A stretch of 8,214 nt of DNA from Thermoplasmata archaeon (GCA_021788795.1 JAJYKG010000091.1:1-8214); one strand, 5' to 3'. Shown: positions 1-6,179, counted from the stretch's first letter. Notes: generated by a model from the sequence alone, not told the origin. Numbers and translations: made by a program.

Positions 1-2
1 TG

Positions 3-125
3 GACACCGCGTCCACGCACGCGATCACGTGGAGCGTCTGGCCCATCGGGATCCTGGGGATCTTCATGGTGGGCTTCCCCCTGCTCAACCTGGTCGAGGA
101 GCGGTCGGCCGGGGCGCGGCGGTGA
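3..125 (+). CDS. C-terminal end of a membrane protein (partial)
   Basis: An open frame enters from the left edge and ends at TGA 123-125, giving 40 residues. The fragment contains one hydrophobic segment, about residues 9-31 (from ITWSVWPIGILG to VGFPLLNLV), followed by a short charged tail ending in GARR. This looks like the last transmembrane helix of an integral membrane protein with a short, positively charged, probably cytoplasmic tail. Nothing in the fragment identifies the family. It lies on the same strand as the small SHOCT membrane protein that begins 56 nt later, but a separate A/T-rich promoter-like box lies between them, so the two need not be cotranscribed. GC-rich third positions (ATC, CTC, GTC, GAG) support the frame. 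Confidence 0.65.
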   Translation, partial: DTASTHAITWSVWPIGILGIFMVGFPLLNLVEERSAGARR

Positions 126-150
126 GGCGGCCGTCCGTACGGCCTGCGGC

Positions 151-160
151 TTGAAGTATC
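151..160 (+). promoter_or_regulatory. TATA-like promoter box of the SHOCT gene
   Basis: The sequence TTGAAGTATC is the only A/T-rich stretch in the gap and is centred about 26 nt upstream of the ATG at 182. This is the archaeal TATA spacing if the mRNA is leaderless. No Shine-Dalgarno sequence precedes the ATG, which agrees with a leaderless start. The match to an archaeal TATA consensus is weak. Confidence 0.35.
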
Positions 161-181
161 CCCGGGGGGCGTGGGCGCGCC

Positions 182-556
182 ATGGAGCCCGCTCCCCGCG
201 CGTCCGAGTCGTGGGTCTGGATTCTGGTCGCGGTCTTCGTCCTCCTCCTCGTGGTGCCCGGGATGCTCATGTTCGGATGGGGCACGGGGATGATGGGCGG
301 GGGCACCTCCGTCGGCGAGTGGTGGATGCTCGGCCCCGGCCTCTTGGTCGTCGGGGTGGTCGCCGTCCTCGCGGTCCTCCTGCTGGCCCCGCGGAGCGCG
401 GAGGCCGGCCCGCAGCCCACCCCACCGGGCGGCGTCGCCCCTCCGCCCGCGCCGAGGGCCCCGGCCCAGATCCTGGACGCGCGGTACGCCCGCGGCGGGA
501 TCCCCCGCGAGGCGTACCTGCGGATGCGGCAGGACCTCGAGTCCCGCCGTCCGTGA
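182..556 (+). CDS. Small SHOCT-domain membrane protein
   Basis: A 124-residue protein with two predicted membrane helices (about 12-31 and 48-69), separated by a Gly/Met/Trp-rich loop (FGWGTGMMGGG). A Pro/Ala-rich linker follows (about 74-95), then a C-terminal SHOCT-like segment (about 95-120: AQILDARYARGGIPREAYL). SHOCT is a short helical domain found at the C-terminus of many small prokaryotic membrane proteins. The pattern of a hydrophobic residue, 'L..RYA.G.I..EEY' and a terminal Met/Leu helix is clear here. The Gly-Met loop is typical of two-helix SHOCT proteins. Their function is not established; oligomerisation or a role in cell-envelope or metal stress has been proposed for some. The ATG at 182 was chosen because the protein then starts with a short charged N-terminus before helix 1, and a TATA-like box lies at the right distance. 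Another overlapping frame from 151 gives a low-complexity Arg-rich product and is a shadow. Confidence 0.8.
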   Translation: MEPAPRASESWVWILVAVFVLLLVVPGMLMFGWGTGMMGGGTSVGEWWMLGPGLLVVGVVAVLAVLLLAPRSAEAGPQPTPPGGVAPPPAPRAPAQILDARYARGGIPREAYLRMRQDLESRRP

Positions 557-578
557 GCCCGCGCCGGCGCCGGGGACG

Positions 579-590
579 CAAAAGGGGATA
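579..590 (+). promoter_or_regulatory. TATA-like promoter box of the TPR gene
   Basis: The A-rich stretch CAAAAGGGGATA stands alone in an otherwise GC-rich 58-nt gap. It is centred about 30 nt upstream of the ATG at 615, so the transcript would have a leader of only a few bases. No Shine-Dalgarno motif is visible before the ATG. Confidence 0.35.
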
Positions 591-614
591 GCCCGCCGCC
601 GTCTCCCGGGCCCG

Positions 615-1304
615 ATGGCGGGCGGGCTCGACCCGAAGGTGTTCACGTCGCGGCTGCAGGAAGGGGCGGCCCACGAGCGGCGCCTCGAGTGGTCCGTGGC
701 CGCGGACCTGTACGGCGAGATCGTCGCCGACCTCGCCGCCGTCGAGGCGGGGGATGCGAAGGGGCGCCGCCTGCGCGCCCTCGCCCTCCTGCGCCGCGCG
801 AACGCGCTCATGGAATTGGCCCAGTGGGATGAGGCGCGGGGGGCGCTGGACGACGCCCTCAACGACGCGAAGGCGTGCGGCGACCCCGCGGTCGTGGCGG
901 AGGCCCTCCTCGCCGCGGGCGTCTACGCGACGGACCGCGGCGACTTCCCGCGGGCGGAGGCGTTCCTCATGGACGCCCTCGAACGGTTCCACCGCGACGA
1001 CGGCCGGCCGTCCCTCCAGGGGCGCGGCTGGGCGTTCCTCAACCTCGCCTCCCTGTACGGGAAGACGGGCCGCCTCGACCTCGCCTTCGTCACGTTCACG
1101 AAGGCCCAGGACGTGCTCGGCGCGGCGGAGGACTGGGCCGGCGTGGCCGCGGCGTGGGAGGCCCAGGCGCAGCTGCGCCGCGCGATCGACGACGAGGACC
1201 GGTGGCGCGAGGACCTCGCCGAGGCGATCGTCTTCTACGACCGCGCGGGGATGGCGGAGAAGGCGGACCGCCTGCGCAAGCGGCTGGGCCGGAAGCTCGT
1301 GTAG
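615..1304 (+). CDS. TPR-like helical repeat protein
   Basis: A 229-residue, Ala/Leu/Arg-rich, wholly helical soluble protein with no signal peptide or membrane segment. Three tetratricopeptide-like repeats of about 34 residues can be read: about 53-86 (ALLRRANALMELAQWDEA...ALNDA), 93-126 (ALLAAGVYATDRGDFPRAEAFL...AL) and 136-169 (FLNLASLYGKTGRLDLAF). Each has the small-residue/aromatic pattern and the 'G.(L/F)..A' turn of TPRs. A more degenerate helical pair follows at about 174-210 (WAGVAAAWEAQAQLRRA...EAIVFYDRAG), and a basic C-terminal tail (RLRKRLGRKLV). TPR arrays are protein-protein interaction scaffolds, and no catalytic domain is attached. The neighbours do not suggest a partner. It begins 58 nt after the SHOCT gene and ends 12 nt before the end of the opposite-strand acyltransferase gene, so the two transcripts converge. 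Function unknown. Confidence 0.85.
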   Translation: MAGGLDPKVFTSRLQEGAAHERRLEWSVAADLYGEIVADLAAVEAGDAKGRRLRALALLRRANALMELAQWDEARGALDDALNDAKACGDPAVVAEALLAAGVYATDRGDFPRAEAFLMDALERFHRDDGRPSLQGRGWAFLNLASLYGKTGRLDLAFVTFTKAQDVLGAAEDWAGVAAAWEAQAQLRRAIDDEDRWREDLAEAIVFYDRAGMAEKADRLRKRLGRKLV

Positions 1305-1316
1305 ACGGGCGGGCGG

Positions 1317-2171
1317 TCAGTCTTTCCACGGGGTCCATGCGCCGTCCACGGCCTCGACCGTGAACCGGATGCCCATCCGCCGCAGGAGGTTCTTGGCCCG
1401 CTCGGACTCCTTCGACACGGGGCCCTCGATTGTCCGGGCGCGGACGTCGAACGCGGCGCCGCGCACCCGGAACCGCACGCCCTCGGACTCGAATTCCGCG
1501 GGAACCTCCCACGCGCGGAAGAGTTCTCGGATCCGCCGGCGGACGTCCTCGTCGCTGGGACGGGGCGGGTAGCCCTCCCGGACGACCTTCGCGGGCACCC
1601 CGACCGCGAGGCAATGCGGGGGGAGGTTCGTCGTGACGAGGCTCCCCACGCCCACGACGACGTCGTCCCCGATCGTCACGCCCGGATTCACGGTCGCCGA
1701 GGGCAGCCAGACGCGGCTGCCCAGGGTGATCGGAGCGAACTGAACCGGGAAGCCCTCCGCGAGGGAGAGGTACGCGCCGTGGGTGTAGAGGTTCGTGAAC
1801 CGGCCCATCCCGACCTCGTCCCCGATCGTCACGGGCATCGCGGTGTTGATCATCGAATAGCTGCCCAGGTGGACCCAGTGGCCCGCTTGGAGGGAGGAGG
1901 TCTTCTCGAAGCAGCTCCCGCCGCCGATCTCCGCGTGGTGGTTCGTGTAGAACTCGCGGCCGAGACGGATTCGCCGCCCCGCGAGGATCGTCCCGTCGCC
2001 GATGATGGAGTGCTTGCCCAGGATGAGCTCCTCGGTCACGTGGAGGTCGACGTCCCGTCCGATCTGGGCGCCGTCGGCCAGGACGATCCGCCCGCCGCGG
2101 ATGCGCGTCCCGTCCCCGATCGTCACGCCCGTGCCCACGACGAGGTCGTCCGCCTCACTGGAATAGCTCAC
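1317..2171 (-). CDS. Left-handed beta-helix (hexapeptide) acyltransferase
   Basis: A 284-residue protein. Residues about 10-200 consist of imperfect hexapeptide repeats ([LIV]-G-x4), for example VVGTGVTIGDGTRI, ADGAQIGRDVDL, ILGKHSIIGDGTIL, VTIGDEVGMG and VNPGVTIGDDVVVGVGS. They end in the typical closing motif VGVPAKVVRE (190-199). Such left-handed beta-helices form trimeric acyl- or acetyl-CoA transferases acting on sugars or amino sugars; His101 or the His78-His79 pair could be catalytic, but this is not certain. A C-terminal domain of about 80 residues (203-284) with charged helices and strands lies outside the repeats. The start is GTG at 2171: a strong GGAGG lies 7 nt upstream, and the frame upstream of it reads as a low-complexity shadow. 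The gene overlaps the 3' end of the PIG-L deacetylase gene by 17 nt, indicating translational coupling and a shared pathway: deacetylation followed by re-acylation of an amino sugar is the likely theme. Substrate unknown. Confidence 0.88.
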   Translation of the reverse strand: MSYSSEADDLVVGTGVTIGDGTRIRGGRIVLADGAQIGRDVDLHVTEELILGKHSIIGDGTILAGRRIRLGREFYTNHHAEIGGGSCFEKTSSLQAGHWVHLGSYSMINTAMPVTIGDEVGMGRFTNLYTHGAYLSLAEGFPVQFAPITLGSRVWLPSATVNPGVTIGDDVVVGVGSLVTTNLPPHCLAVGVPAKVVREGYPPRPSDEDVRRRIRELFRAWEVPAEFESEGVRFRVRGAAFDVRARTIEGPVSKESERAKNLLRRMGIRFTVEAVDGAWTPWKD

Positions 2172-2811
2172 GGCCGAGCCTCCGCACCTCGCGGACGACC
2201 TCGAAGGCTTCCGCATAGGGCGCCTCCATCGCGTTCCCCCGCACGGCGGCCAGGTGCCGGGCGTATTCCGGCGTCGCGCAGTTGTTGTCTTTCTCGTGCT
2301 GGGACTCGAAGCAAGCCAGAGCGCGGAGCTTACGGTCCAGCTGGGCCTCGTTGAGCTCCACGAAAAGGTCCAGCCGAGCGGCGCCGGCCACGTTCCACGG
2401 CATGTCGAATCCGTAGATCGAGCTGTACTTGCGGAAGGCACGGAGGGCTTCGGTCGCAACCGTAGCGTGGTCCTGGTGGATGTCCGCGGCCGAAGGGGTG
2501 AACACGACATCTGGGGTGTGCGCTTTGCGCCGGTCCACGAGGAGCTGGAGAATCTCCTGTCGCCTCGAGGGGAACTGGTGGTTGGGGAATTCGTGGAACT
2601 CGAGATTCTCGGACGGGATCGAGAGCTTCGCTGAGGCCTTTCGGACCTCGTCGAACACCGTCCCGGGTGGGTAACCGGGCGGGAGCGCGTCGTCGGCGGG
2701 ACAGAACGAAATGAGGAAGATTTCAGCTCCAGCCTCAGCGAGCCGCGCCATCGTGCCACCGGCCGCGATGTGGGCGTCGTCCCCGTGGGGAGCCAGGAAG
2801 AGCGCTTGCAT
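2155..2811 (-). CDS. PIG-L family N-deacetylase (LmbE-like)
   Basis: A 218-residue protein with both zinc-site motifs of the PIG-L/LmbE superfamily. PHGDD is at 8-12 (family form PHxDD, supplying His and Asp ligands and the catalytic Asp) and HQDH at 112-115 (family form HxDH). The N-terminal strand ALFLAPHGDDAHIAAGGT and the mid-region PDVVFTPSAADIHQDHATV match the family closely, and the length is normal. Known members remove an acetyl group from N-acetylglucosamine conjugates (GPI precursors, mycothiol and bacillithiol pathways, glycopeptide antibiotics). It has no signal peptide and is probably cytoplasmic. It is the first gene of a two-gene - strand operon, and the acyltransferase starts inside its end. 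A TATA-like box lies 35-41 nt upstream of the ATG. Its base composition is lower in GC than its neighbours (about 57-65 percent in sampled 60-nt stretches against about 72 percent in the ABC ATPase), which may point to acquisition by transfer. Confidence 0.92.
   Translation of the reverse strand: MQALFLAPHGDDAHIAAGGTMARLAEAGAEIFLISFCPADDALPPGYPPGTVFDEVRKASAKLSIPSENLEFHEFPNHQFPSRRQEILQLLVDRRKAHTPDVVFTPSAADIHQDHATVATEALRAFRKYSSIYGFDMPWNVAGAARLDLFVELNEAQLDRKLRALACFESQHEKDNNCATPEYARHLAAVRGNAMEAPYAEAFEVVREVRRLGRELFQ
2179..2183 (-). promoter_or_regulatory. Shine-Dalgarno site setting the GTG start of the acyltransferase
   Basis: The - strand reads GGAGG followed by a 7-nt spacer and GTG at 2171. 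It lies within the coding sequence of the deacetylase and fixes the acyltransferase start, since no ATG is available at this point in the frame. Confidence 0.7.
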
Positions 2812-2845
2812 CAGCCCTGACCGAGCCCGGGAATCGACGTCTTCC

Positions 2846-2852
2846 CATAAAG
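2846..2852 (-). promoter_or_regulatory. TATA-like box of the deacetylase/acyltransferase operon
   Basis: On the - strand the sequence CTTTATG, within GGGCTTTATGGG, is the most A/T-rich point of the 136-nt divergent gap between 2812 and 2947. It is centred about 38 nt from the ATG at 2811, so a start about 26 nt downstream would leave a leader of about 11 nt with no clear Shine-Dalgarno motif. Confidence 0.4.
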
Positions 2853-2892
2853 CCCGCGGGGTCGCGGGGCGCCGGCGTCGGTAGGGCGGCCG

Positions 2893-2916
2893 GATATGTA
2901 CTGGGGGTGCGAAAGG
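2893..2916 (+). promoter_or_regulatory. Possible promoter of the Cys-rich protein gene
   Basis: Two candidate boxes lie upstream of the ATG at 2948: GATATGTA at 2893-2900 (would leave a leader of about 26 nt) and GAAAGG at 2911-2916 (would leave a leader of about 8 nt). The second resembles the AAA-type boxes 30 nt before other genes here. The sequence alone does not decide between them. Confidence 0.3.
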
Positions 2917-2947
2917 TTCTCATCCCCTCGGTCGGCTCCGCCGGCTC

Positions 2948-3364
2948 ATGGAAGACGCCACGTACTTCGCGAACGTCCTCCGCTCGCGCGAGTGCTCCGT
3001 GTGCGGGACGGACCGCAAGGCGTCCGCGGTCCTCGCGGACCCGCGCTGCACGGTCTGCGGCACCACCCTCGACGACGGGCACGCCCTCCTGGCGATCGCC
3101 CAAGGCGCGGCGAAGGCGGCGTGCTCCATGGCCTGCCTCGAGGTCGTCCTGAACGAGGGCCTCGCCGGGGGCGACTCCTGCCCCGCCTGCGGCACGCCAT
3201 GGTCCGCCGCGGCCCCGCATCCGCGGACGTGCCGCACCTGCGCCAAGGACCTGTCCTTCGACGACGGCTACGTCGGCGTGTGGCAGGGAGGCCGCCTGCA
3301 GACCTTCTGCGGCGTGCCCTGCCTCGAGATGCACGAGGACCGCGTGAACCCGTTCTGCGGGTAG
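2948..3364 (+). CDS. Tandem TRASH-like zinc-binding protein, 13 cysteines
   Basis: A 138-residue soluble protein with 13 cysteines arranged as C16xxC19, C34xxC37, C59xxxC63, then C78xxC81, C95xxC98, C121xxxC125 and a final C137. The second set repeats the first at a spacing of 61-62 residues, and the sequence between matches as well: CTVCGTTL-DDGHALL...QG...ACSMACLE against CRTCAKDLSFDDGYVGV..QG...FCGVPCLE. The CxxC...CxxxC layout, with about 21 residues before CxxxC and a following Leu-Glu, resembles TRASH/treble-clef metal-binding domains, which occur in archaeal metal sensors and metal-trafficking proteins. Each unit also carries an extra leading CxxC, so each could bind one or two zinc ions. 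There is no helix-turn-helix or membrane segment, so a DNA-binding role is not supported. The gene ends 60 nt before the ABC ATPase gene on the same strand. An adaptor or metal-handling partner of the transporter is possible but unproven. Confidence 0.8.
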   Translation: MEDATYFANVLRSRECSVCGTDRKASAVLADPRCTVCGTTLDDGHALLAIAQGAAKAACSMACLEVVLNEGLAGGDSCPACGTPWSAAAPHPRTCRTCAKDLSFDDGYVGVWQGGRLQTFCGVPCLEMHEDRVNPFCG

Positions 3365-3387
3365 CCCGGCGGAAGGCCACCCCACGG

Positions 3388-3396
3388 TTCAAATGG
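3388..3396 (+). promoter_or_regulatory. TATA-like box upstream of the ABC exporter genes
   Basis: TTCAAATGG is centred about 33 nt before the ATG at 3425. A purine-rich GGAGGG at 3410-3415, with a 9-nt spacer, could be a Shine-Dalgarno site. If transcription starts 26 nt from this box, at about 3418, that site would lie outside the mRNA. The two signals therefore suggest two modes: read-through from the Cys-protein gene, or a nearly leaderless internal start. Confidence 0.35.
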
Positions 3397-3424
3397 GTCC
3401 GCCGTCTTCGGAGGGAACGATCCG

Positions 3425-4243
3425 ATGTCCGCACCGTCCCCGGCCTACACGGGCGACCCCGTCCTCAACATCCAGAACCTCTGGAAGCGGTACGACGGCA
3501 TGGCGGCGCTCCAGGGGCTCTTCCTCGCCTCCTACGCCGGCGAGATCTTCGGGCTCATCGGTCCGAACGGCGCCGGCAAGACGACGACGATCAAGATCCT
3601 CGTCGGCCTGCTGCGTCCGGACGCAGGCGAGGTCCGACTCCTGGGGGAGAACATCCTCCGGGACCCGGTCGCCTACAAGTCGAAGCTCGGGTACATGCCC
3701 GAGGCCCCCACGCTGCCCGAGTACCTCACGCCGACGGAGTTCCTCGGCTACGTCGCGCGCGTGCGCAACCTGCCGCGGGACCGGATCGGGCCGCGGAGCG
3801 CGGAGCTCCTGCGGCGCTACGACCTCTCCTCCAAGGCGGACGAGACGATCGCCTCCCTGTCCAAGGGGATGAAGGCCAAGGTCGCCTTCGCCGCCGCGAC
3901 GATCCACGACCCTTCCTTCCTGATCCTGGACGAGCCCCTCATCGGGATCGACCCGGCCGGGCAGCACCTGATCAAGGAGGAGCTCGGGGAGATGGCGAGG
4001 CAGGGCAAGACGGTCCTCGTGTCGACCCACCAGCTCGACACCGCGGAGCGGCTGTGCAGCCGCGTCGCGATCATCCACCACGGGCGGAACGTGGCCACGG
4101 GCGACCTCGCGTCCCTGCGGGGCCAGGCCCACGCCGGGGAACAGCAGAGCCTCGAGGAGATCTTCCTCAAGCTCACGGAGGAGGCCCAGCTCCCCGAGCC
4201 CGAGCCCCCGCGGCGCCGGGGCTTCCTCTCCCGCCGGAGGTAG
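3425..4243 (+). CDS. ABC transporter ATP-binding protein (ABC-2/exporter type)
   Basis: A 272-residue cytoplasmic ATPase subunit. Visible motifs in order: an A-loop-region aromatic (Tyr23), Walker A GPNGAGKT (46-53), a Q-loop region GYMPEAPTLPEYLT (89-102) with Glu in place of Gln, signature LSKGM (145-149) instead of LSGGQ, Walker B FLILDEP (165-171), D-loop GIDP (174-177) and H-loop His202 (STHQ). The YMPE form of the Q-loop and the LSKGM-type signature are common in ATPases of ABC-2-like exporters (CcmA/NatA-like group). The C-terminal 20 residues are Pro/Arg-rich (EPEPPRRRG) and probably disordered. The ATG at 3425 gives a short N-terminal extension before the first strand (VLNIQNLWKRYDG). 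The permease ATG comes one base after this gene's stop, and GGAGGT at 4236-4241 overlapping that stop serves as its ribosome site, so the pair is translationally coupled. Substrate not evident. Confidence 0.93.
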   Translation: MSAPSPAYTGDPVLNIQNLWKRYDGMAALQGLFLASYAGEIFGLIGPNGAGKTTTIKILVGLLRPDAGEVRLLGENILRDPVAYKSKLGYMPEAPTLPEYLTPTEFLGYVARVRNLPRDRIGPRSAELLRRYDLSSKADETIASLSKGMKAKVAFAAATIHDPSFLILDEPLIGIDPAGQHLIKEELGEMARQGKTVLVSTHQLDTAERLCSRVAIIHHGRNVATGDLASLRGQAHAGEQQSLEEIFLKLTEEAQLPEPEPPRRRGFLSRRR

Positions 4244-4244
4244 G

Positions 4245-5795
4245 ATGTCCCGCGTCCCGACGCTCCTCCTGTACAAGATCCGGTTCTTCTTCGGGCCGGC
4301 CCTCCGCGGCCGGTTCGGGCCGCTGGCGTACATCGGCCTCATCCTCGTCTTCGTCCCCTCGGGGTTCGCGCTCGGCGTGGCCCTCGGCCAGGACGTCGCG
4401 GGGAAGACCGCCGCGCAGGCCGTCGTCACCCTGAGCGCGCCCCTCAGCGCCTTCCTCGCGCTCGGCTTCCTGTACGCCGTCTTCTCGGGCGTCACGGCCC
4501 ACGTCTCCGAGTTCGACTTCTTCATGACCGCGGACGTGCGGCCCCGGGAGTACCTCCTCGCGGACCTCGTCTTCCAGTTCTTCACCCTGTTCGGCGCGGG
4601 CGGCCTCGCGGTCATCGTGGCGGCGTTCGGGATGGTGTCCACCCTCGGACGGCCCCTGGAGACCGTGGCGCCCCTCCTGCTCTGCCTCTTCGCCTTCGCC
4701 CTCCTCATGCTCATGATCATCCAGATCGTCGTCACGCTGGGCATCCGCTACCCGAAGGCCCACGTACGCGCCGCGTCGGTCGTCCTGTTCTTCCTGTCTC
4801 TCCTGCCCGCGGCGGTCCTCGCCTTCCCGTCCTTCCCGCTGCACTTCCAGGACGTCCCCATCCCCCCGGTCGCCTTCGGCACCCTCGGGTACGAGGTCCT
4901 CATGGGCCGGCCGCTCGACCCGACGAGCCTGGCGGTGGCCGCGGTCACCTTCGCCGCCATCGTCGGGCTGTGGGTCGCCCTCTCGGACACGTACATCTTC
5001 CACGGGATCCACCCGAGCCTCTCCGCGGGCTTCGGCCAGGTGGACATGGCCGCGCGCATGGCCCAGCAGCGGCGGATGACCGCGGGCTTCGGGAAGTTCA
5101 CGACGGGCATCACGGTCCGCACGGACCGCGGCACGGACACGGGGTACATGACCCGCTACCACCTCCTGCGCATCGTGCGGGACGGGAGCATCGTGTTCAT
5201 CGGCCTCTTCGCGCTCATCTCCCTCCTGCCCGTGCGGTTCACGAGCGGCGTGGAGGCCTCGGCGCAGTCGATGTCCATCTCCTACATCGCGACGCAGATG
5301 CTCACCTTCCTCGTCGCGATCCTCGCCCTGAACTGGTCGTACTACGAGCGGGAGAACCTGTGGATCGTGATCACGGCCGCGGCCTCGCCGGGGGCGTACT
5401 TCCGTGGGCTCCTGATGAGCTTCACGACGATCGGCCTGGTCATCGCCGCCCTCTTCACCGCGTTCGTCCTCGGGACCAGCCCCTCGGTCTCGGTCGCGGA
5501 CCTCGCGGTCCCCGTCGCCGCGTCCGTGGCCGCCGCCTTGGCGTCCACGGCCCTCCTCACGCGCCTCAAGGTCCAGCCCTCCGCCTTCTCCTTCGCCATG
5601 CTGGCCGTCCTCCTGGGCGCGGTCGTCGCCGGCTACATGGGCGGCTTCGCGGCGCAGGCCGTCCTCGTCGCGGGCGCGCTCGCCCTCGGCCTGGGCGCGG
5701 CCGCCCAGGCGCTCCTGCTCCTGGCCTATTGCCTCGGCCTCGGCGCGCTGGGCCTGTGGTGGGTGTCGCGGCTCGCCGCGGGCTTCCGGCTGTGA
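4245..5795 (+). CDS. ABC exporter permease, 12-13 membrane helices
   Basis: A 516-residue, strongly hydrophobic protein with predicted membrane segments at about 26-47, 58-82, 104-130, 141-165, 176-194, 226-247, 314-330, 347-364, 391-411, 416-438, 447-463 and one or two more in 468-509. A long hydrophilic, basic loop lies at about 250-312 (from FHGIHPSLSAGFGQ to RTDRGTDTGYMTRYHLLR), probably cytoplasmic, and may contact the ATPase. The motif YERENLWIVITAAASPGAYF (367-386) resembles the 'E..R..W....A.P.S......K' element of two-halved ABC-2-like export permeases, and the layout of two six-helix halves fits that group. It pairs with the ATPase immediately upstream (1-nt gap). The substrate cannot be read from sequence; lipid, peptide or drug export are typical for the class. 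The stop codon at 5793-5795 abuts the stop codon of the opposite-strand PadR gene with no base between, so there is no room for a separate terminator. Confidence 0.88.
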   Translation: MSRVPTLLLYKIRFFFGPALRGRFGPLAYIGLILVFVPSGFALGVALGQDVAGKTAAQAVVTLSAPLSAFLALGFLYAVFSGVTAHVSEFDFFMTADVRPREYLLADLVFQFFTLFGAGGLAVIVAAFGMVSTLGRPLETVAPLLLCLFAFALLMLMIIQIVVTLGIRYPKAHVRAASVVLFFLSLLPAAVLAFPSFPLHFQDVPIPPVAFGTLGYEVLMGRPLDPTSLAVAAVTFAAIVGLWVALSDTYIFHGIHPSLSAGFGQVDMAARMAQQRRMTAGFGKFTTGITVRTDRGTDTGYMTRYHLLRIVRDGSIVFIGLFALISLLPVRFTSGVEASAQSMSISYIATQMLTFLVAILALNWSYYERENLWIVITAAASPGAYFRGLLMSFTTIGLVIAALFTAFVLGTSPSVSVADLAVPVAASVAAALASTALLTRLKVQPSAFSFAMLAVLLGAVVAGYMGGFAAQAVLVAGALALGLGAAAQALLLLAYCLGLGALGLWWVSRLAAGFRL

Positions 5796-6179
5796 TCAGA
5801 GCTTGCCCGCGCGGAAGTCGTCGATGACGTCCGCGTAGGCCTGGACGAAGTACCGCGCCGCGTCCCGCAGGCCTGCCCGGCCGGTCCGGGTGAGGCGGTA
5901 CACCTTCGTGTGGCCCTTGCCCTCGGGGCGGATCAGGCCCTCCTCCTGGAGGGACTTGAGGGCGGGGTAGATCGTCCCCGGGGTGGGCCGCTCGAAGCGG
6001 CGCCTCGTGAGCTCCCCGGCGATCTCGGACCCGTACATGGGCTTCTTCCCGAGGAGGTAGAGGATGGAGAAGCTGAGGTAGCCCCGCATGTCGCAGCACT
6101 CGGGGGGCGGGCAGCACCCGGCCACGGGGAGTTCCGTGGGGGCGGCATCGGGCCCGTGCGGGATAAACCTATTGGGCAT
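5796..6179 (-). CDS. PadR-family regulator with N-terminal CC-x4-CC motif
   Basis: A 127-residue DNA-binding repressor. Residues 31-105 form the PadR winged helix: MRGYLSFSILYLL (31-43), KKPMYGSEIAGEL (45-57), the recognition region RPTPGTIYPALKSLQEEGLI (64-83) and the wing GHTKVYRLT (89-97). A C-terminal dimerisation helix (103-124) follows. Ahead of it lies a Pro-rich extension with Cys22, Cys23, Cys28 and Cys29 (GCCPPPECCDMRG), a cluster suited to binding a thiophilic ion such as As(III). Start choice: a TATAAAAT box lies on this strand at 6210-6203, so transcription should begin at about 6180 and the ATG at 6179 would be leaderless. A GTG at 6194 would add five residues (132 aa) but lies only about 12 nt from the box. 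An ATG at 6089 would remove the Cys cluster. The gene is divergent from the arsM unit and probably represses both itself and that unit. Ligand and target are inferred. Confidence 0.9.
   Translation of the reverse strand: MPNRFIPHGPDAAPTELPVAGCCPPPECCDMRGYLSFSILYLLGKKPMYGSEIAGELTRRRFERPTPGTIYPALKSLQEEGLIRPEGKGHTKVYRLTRTGRAGLRDAARYFVQAYADVIDDFRAGKL

Noticed and set aside
2172..2759. The acyltransferase frame stays open upstream, suggesting one 480-residue fused protein
   Set aside because: The upstream part is a Ser/Arg/Thr-rich low-complexity translation on the same strand as the deacetylase in another frame, and the deacetylase frame carries clear family motifs. A Shine-Dalgarno site and GTG at 2171 give a better start.
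2896..4434. Long + strand open frame across the Cys-rich and ATPase genes
   Set aside because: It is a Pro/Arg/Gly-rich shadow caused by GC3 bias, and it overlaps two genes with firm motifs.
3389..5162. Long antisense open frames opposite the ABC genes
   Set aside because: Low-complexity Arg/Glu/Gly-rich products with no recognisable domain, as expected for the reverse frame of GC-rich coding DNA.
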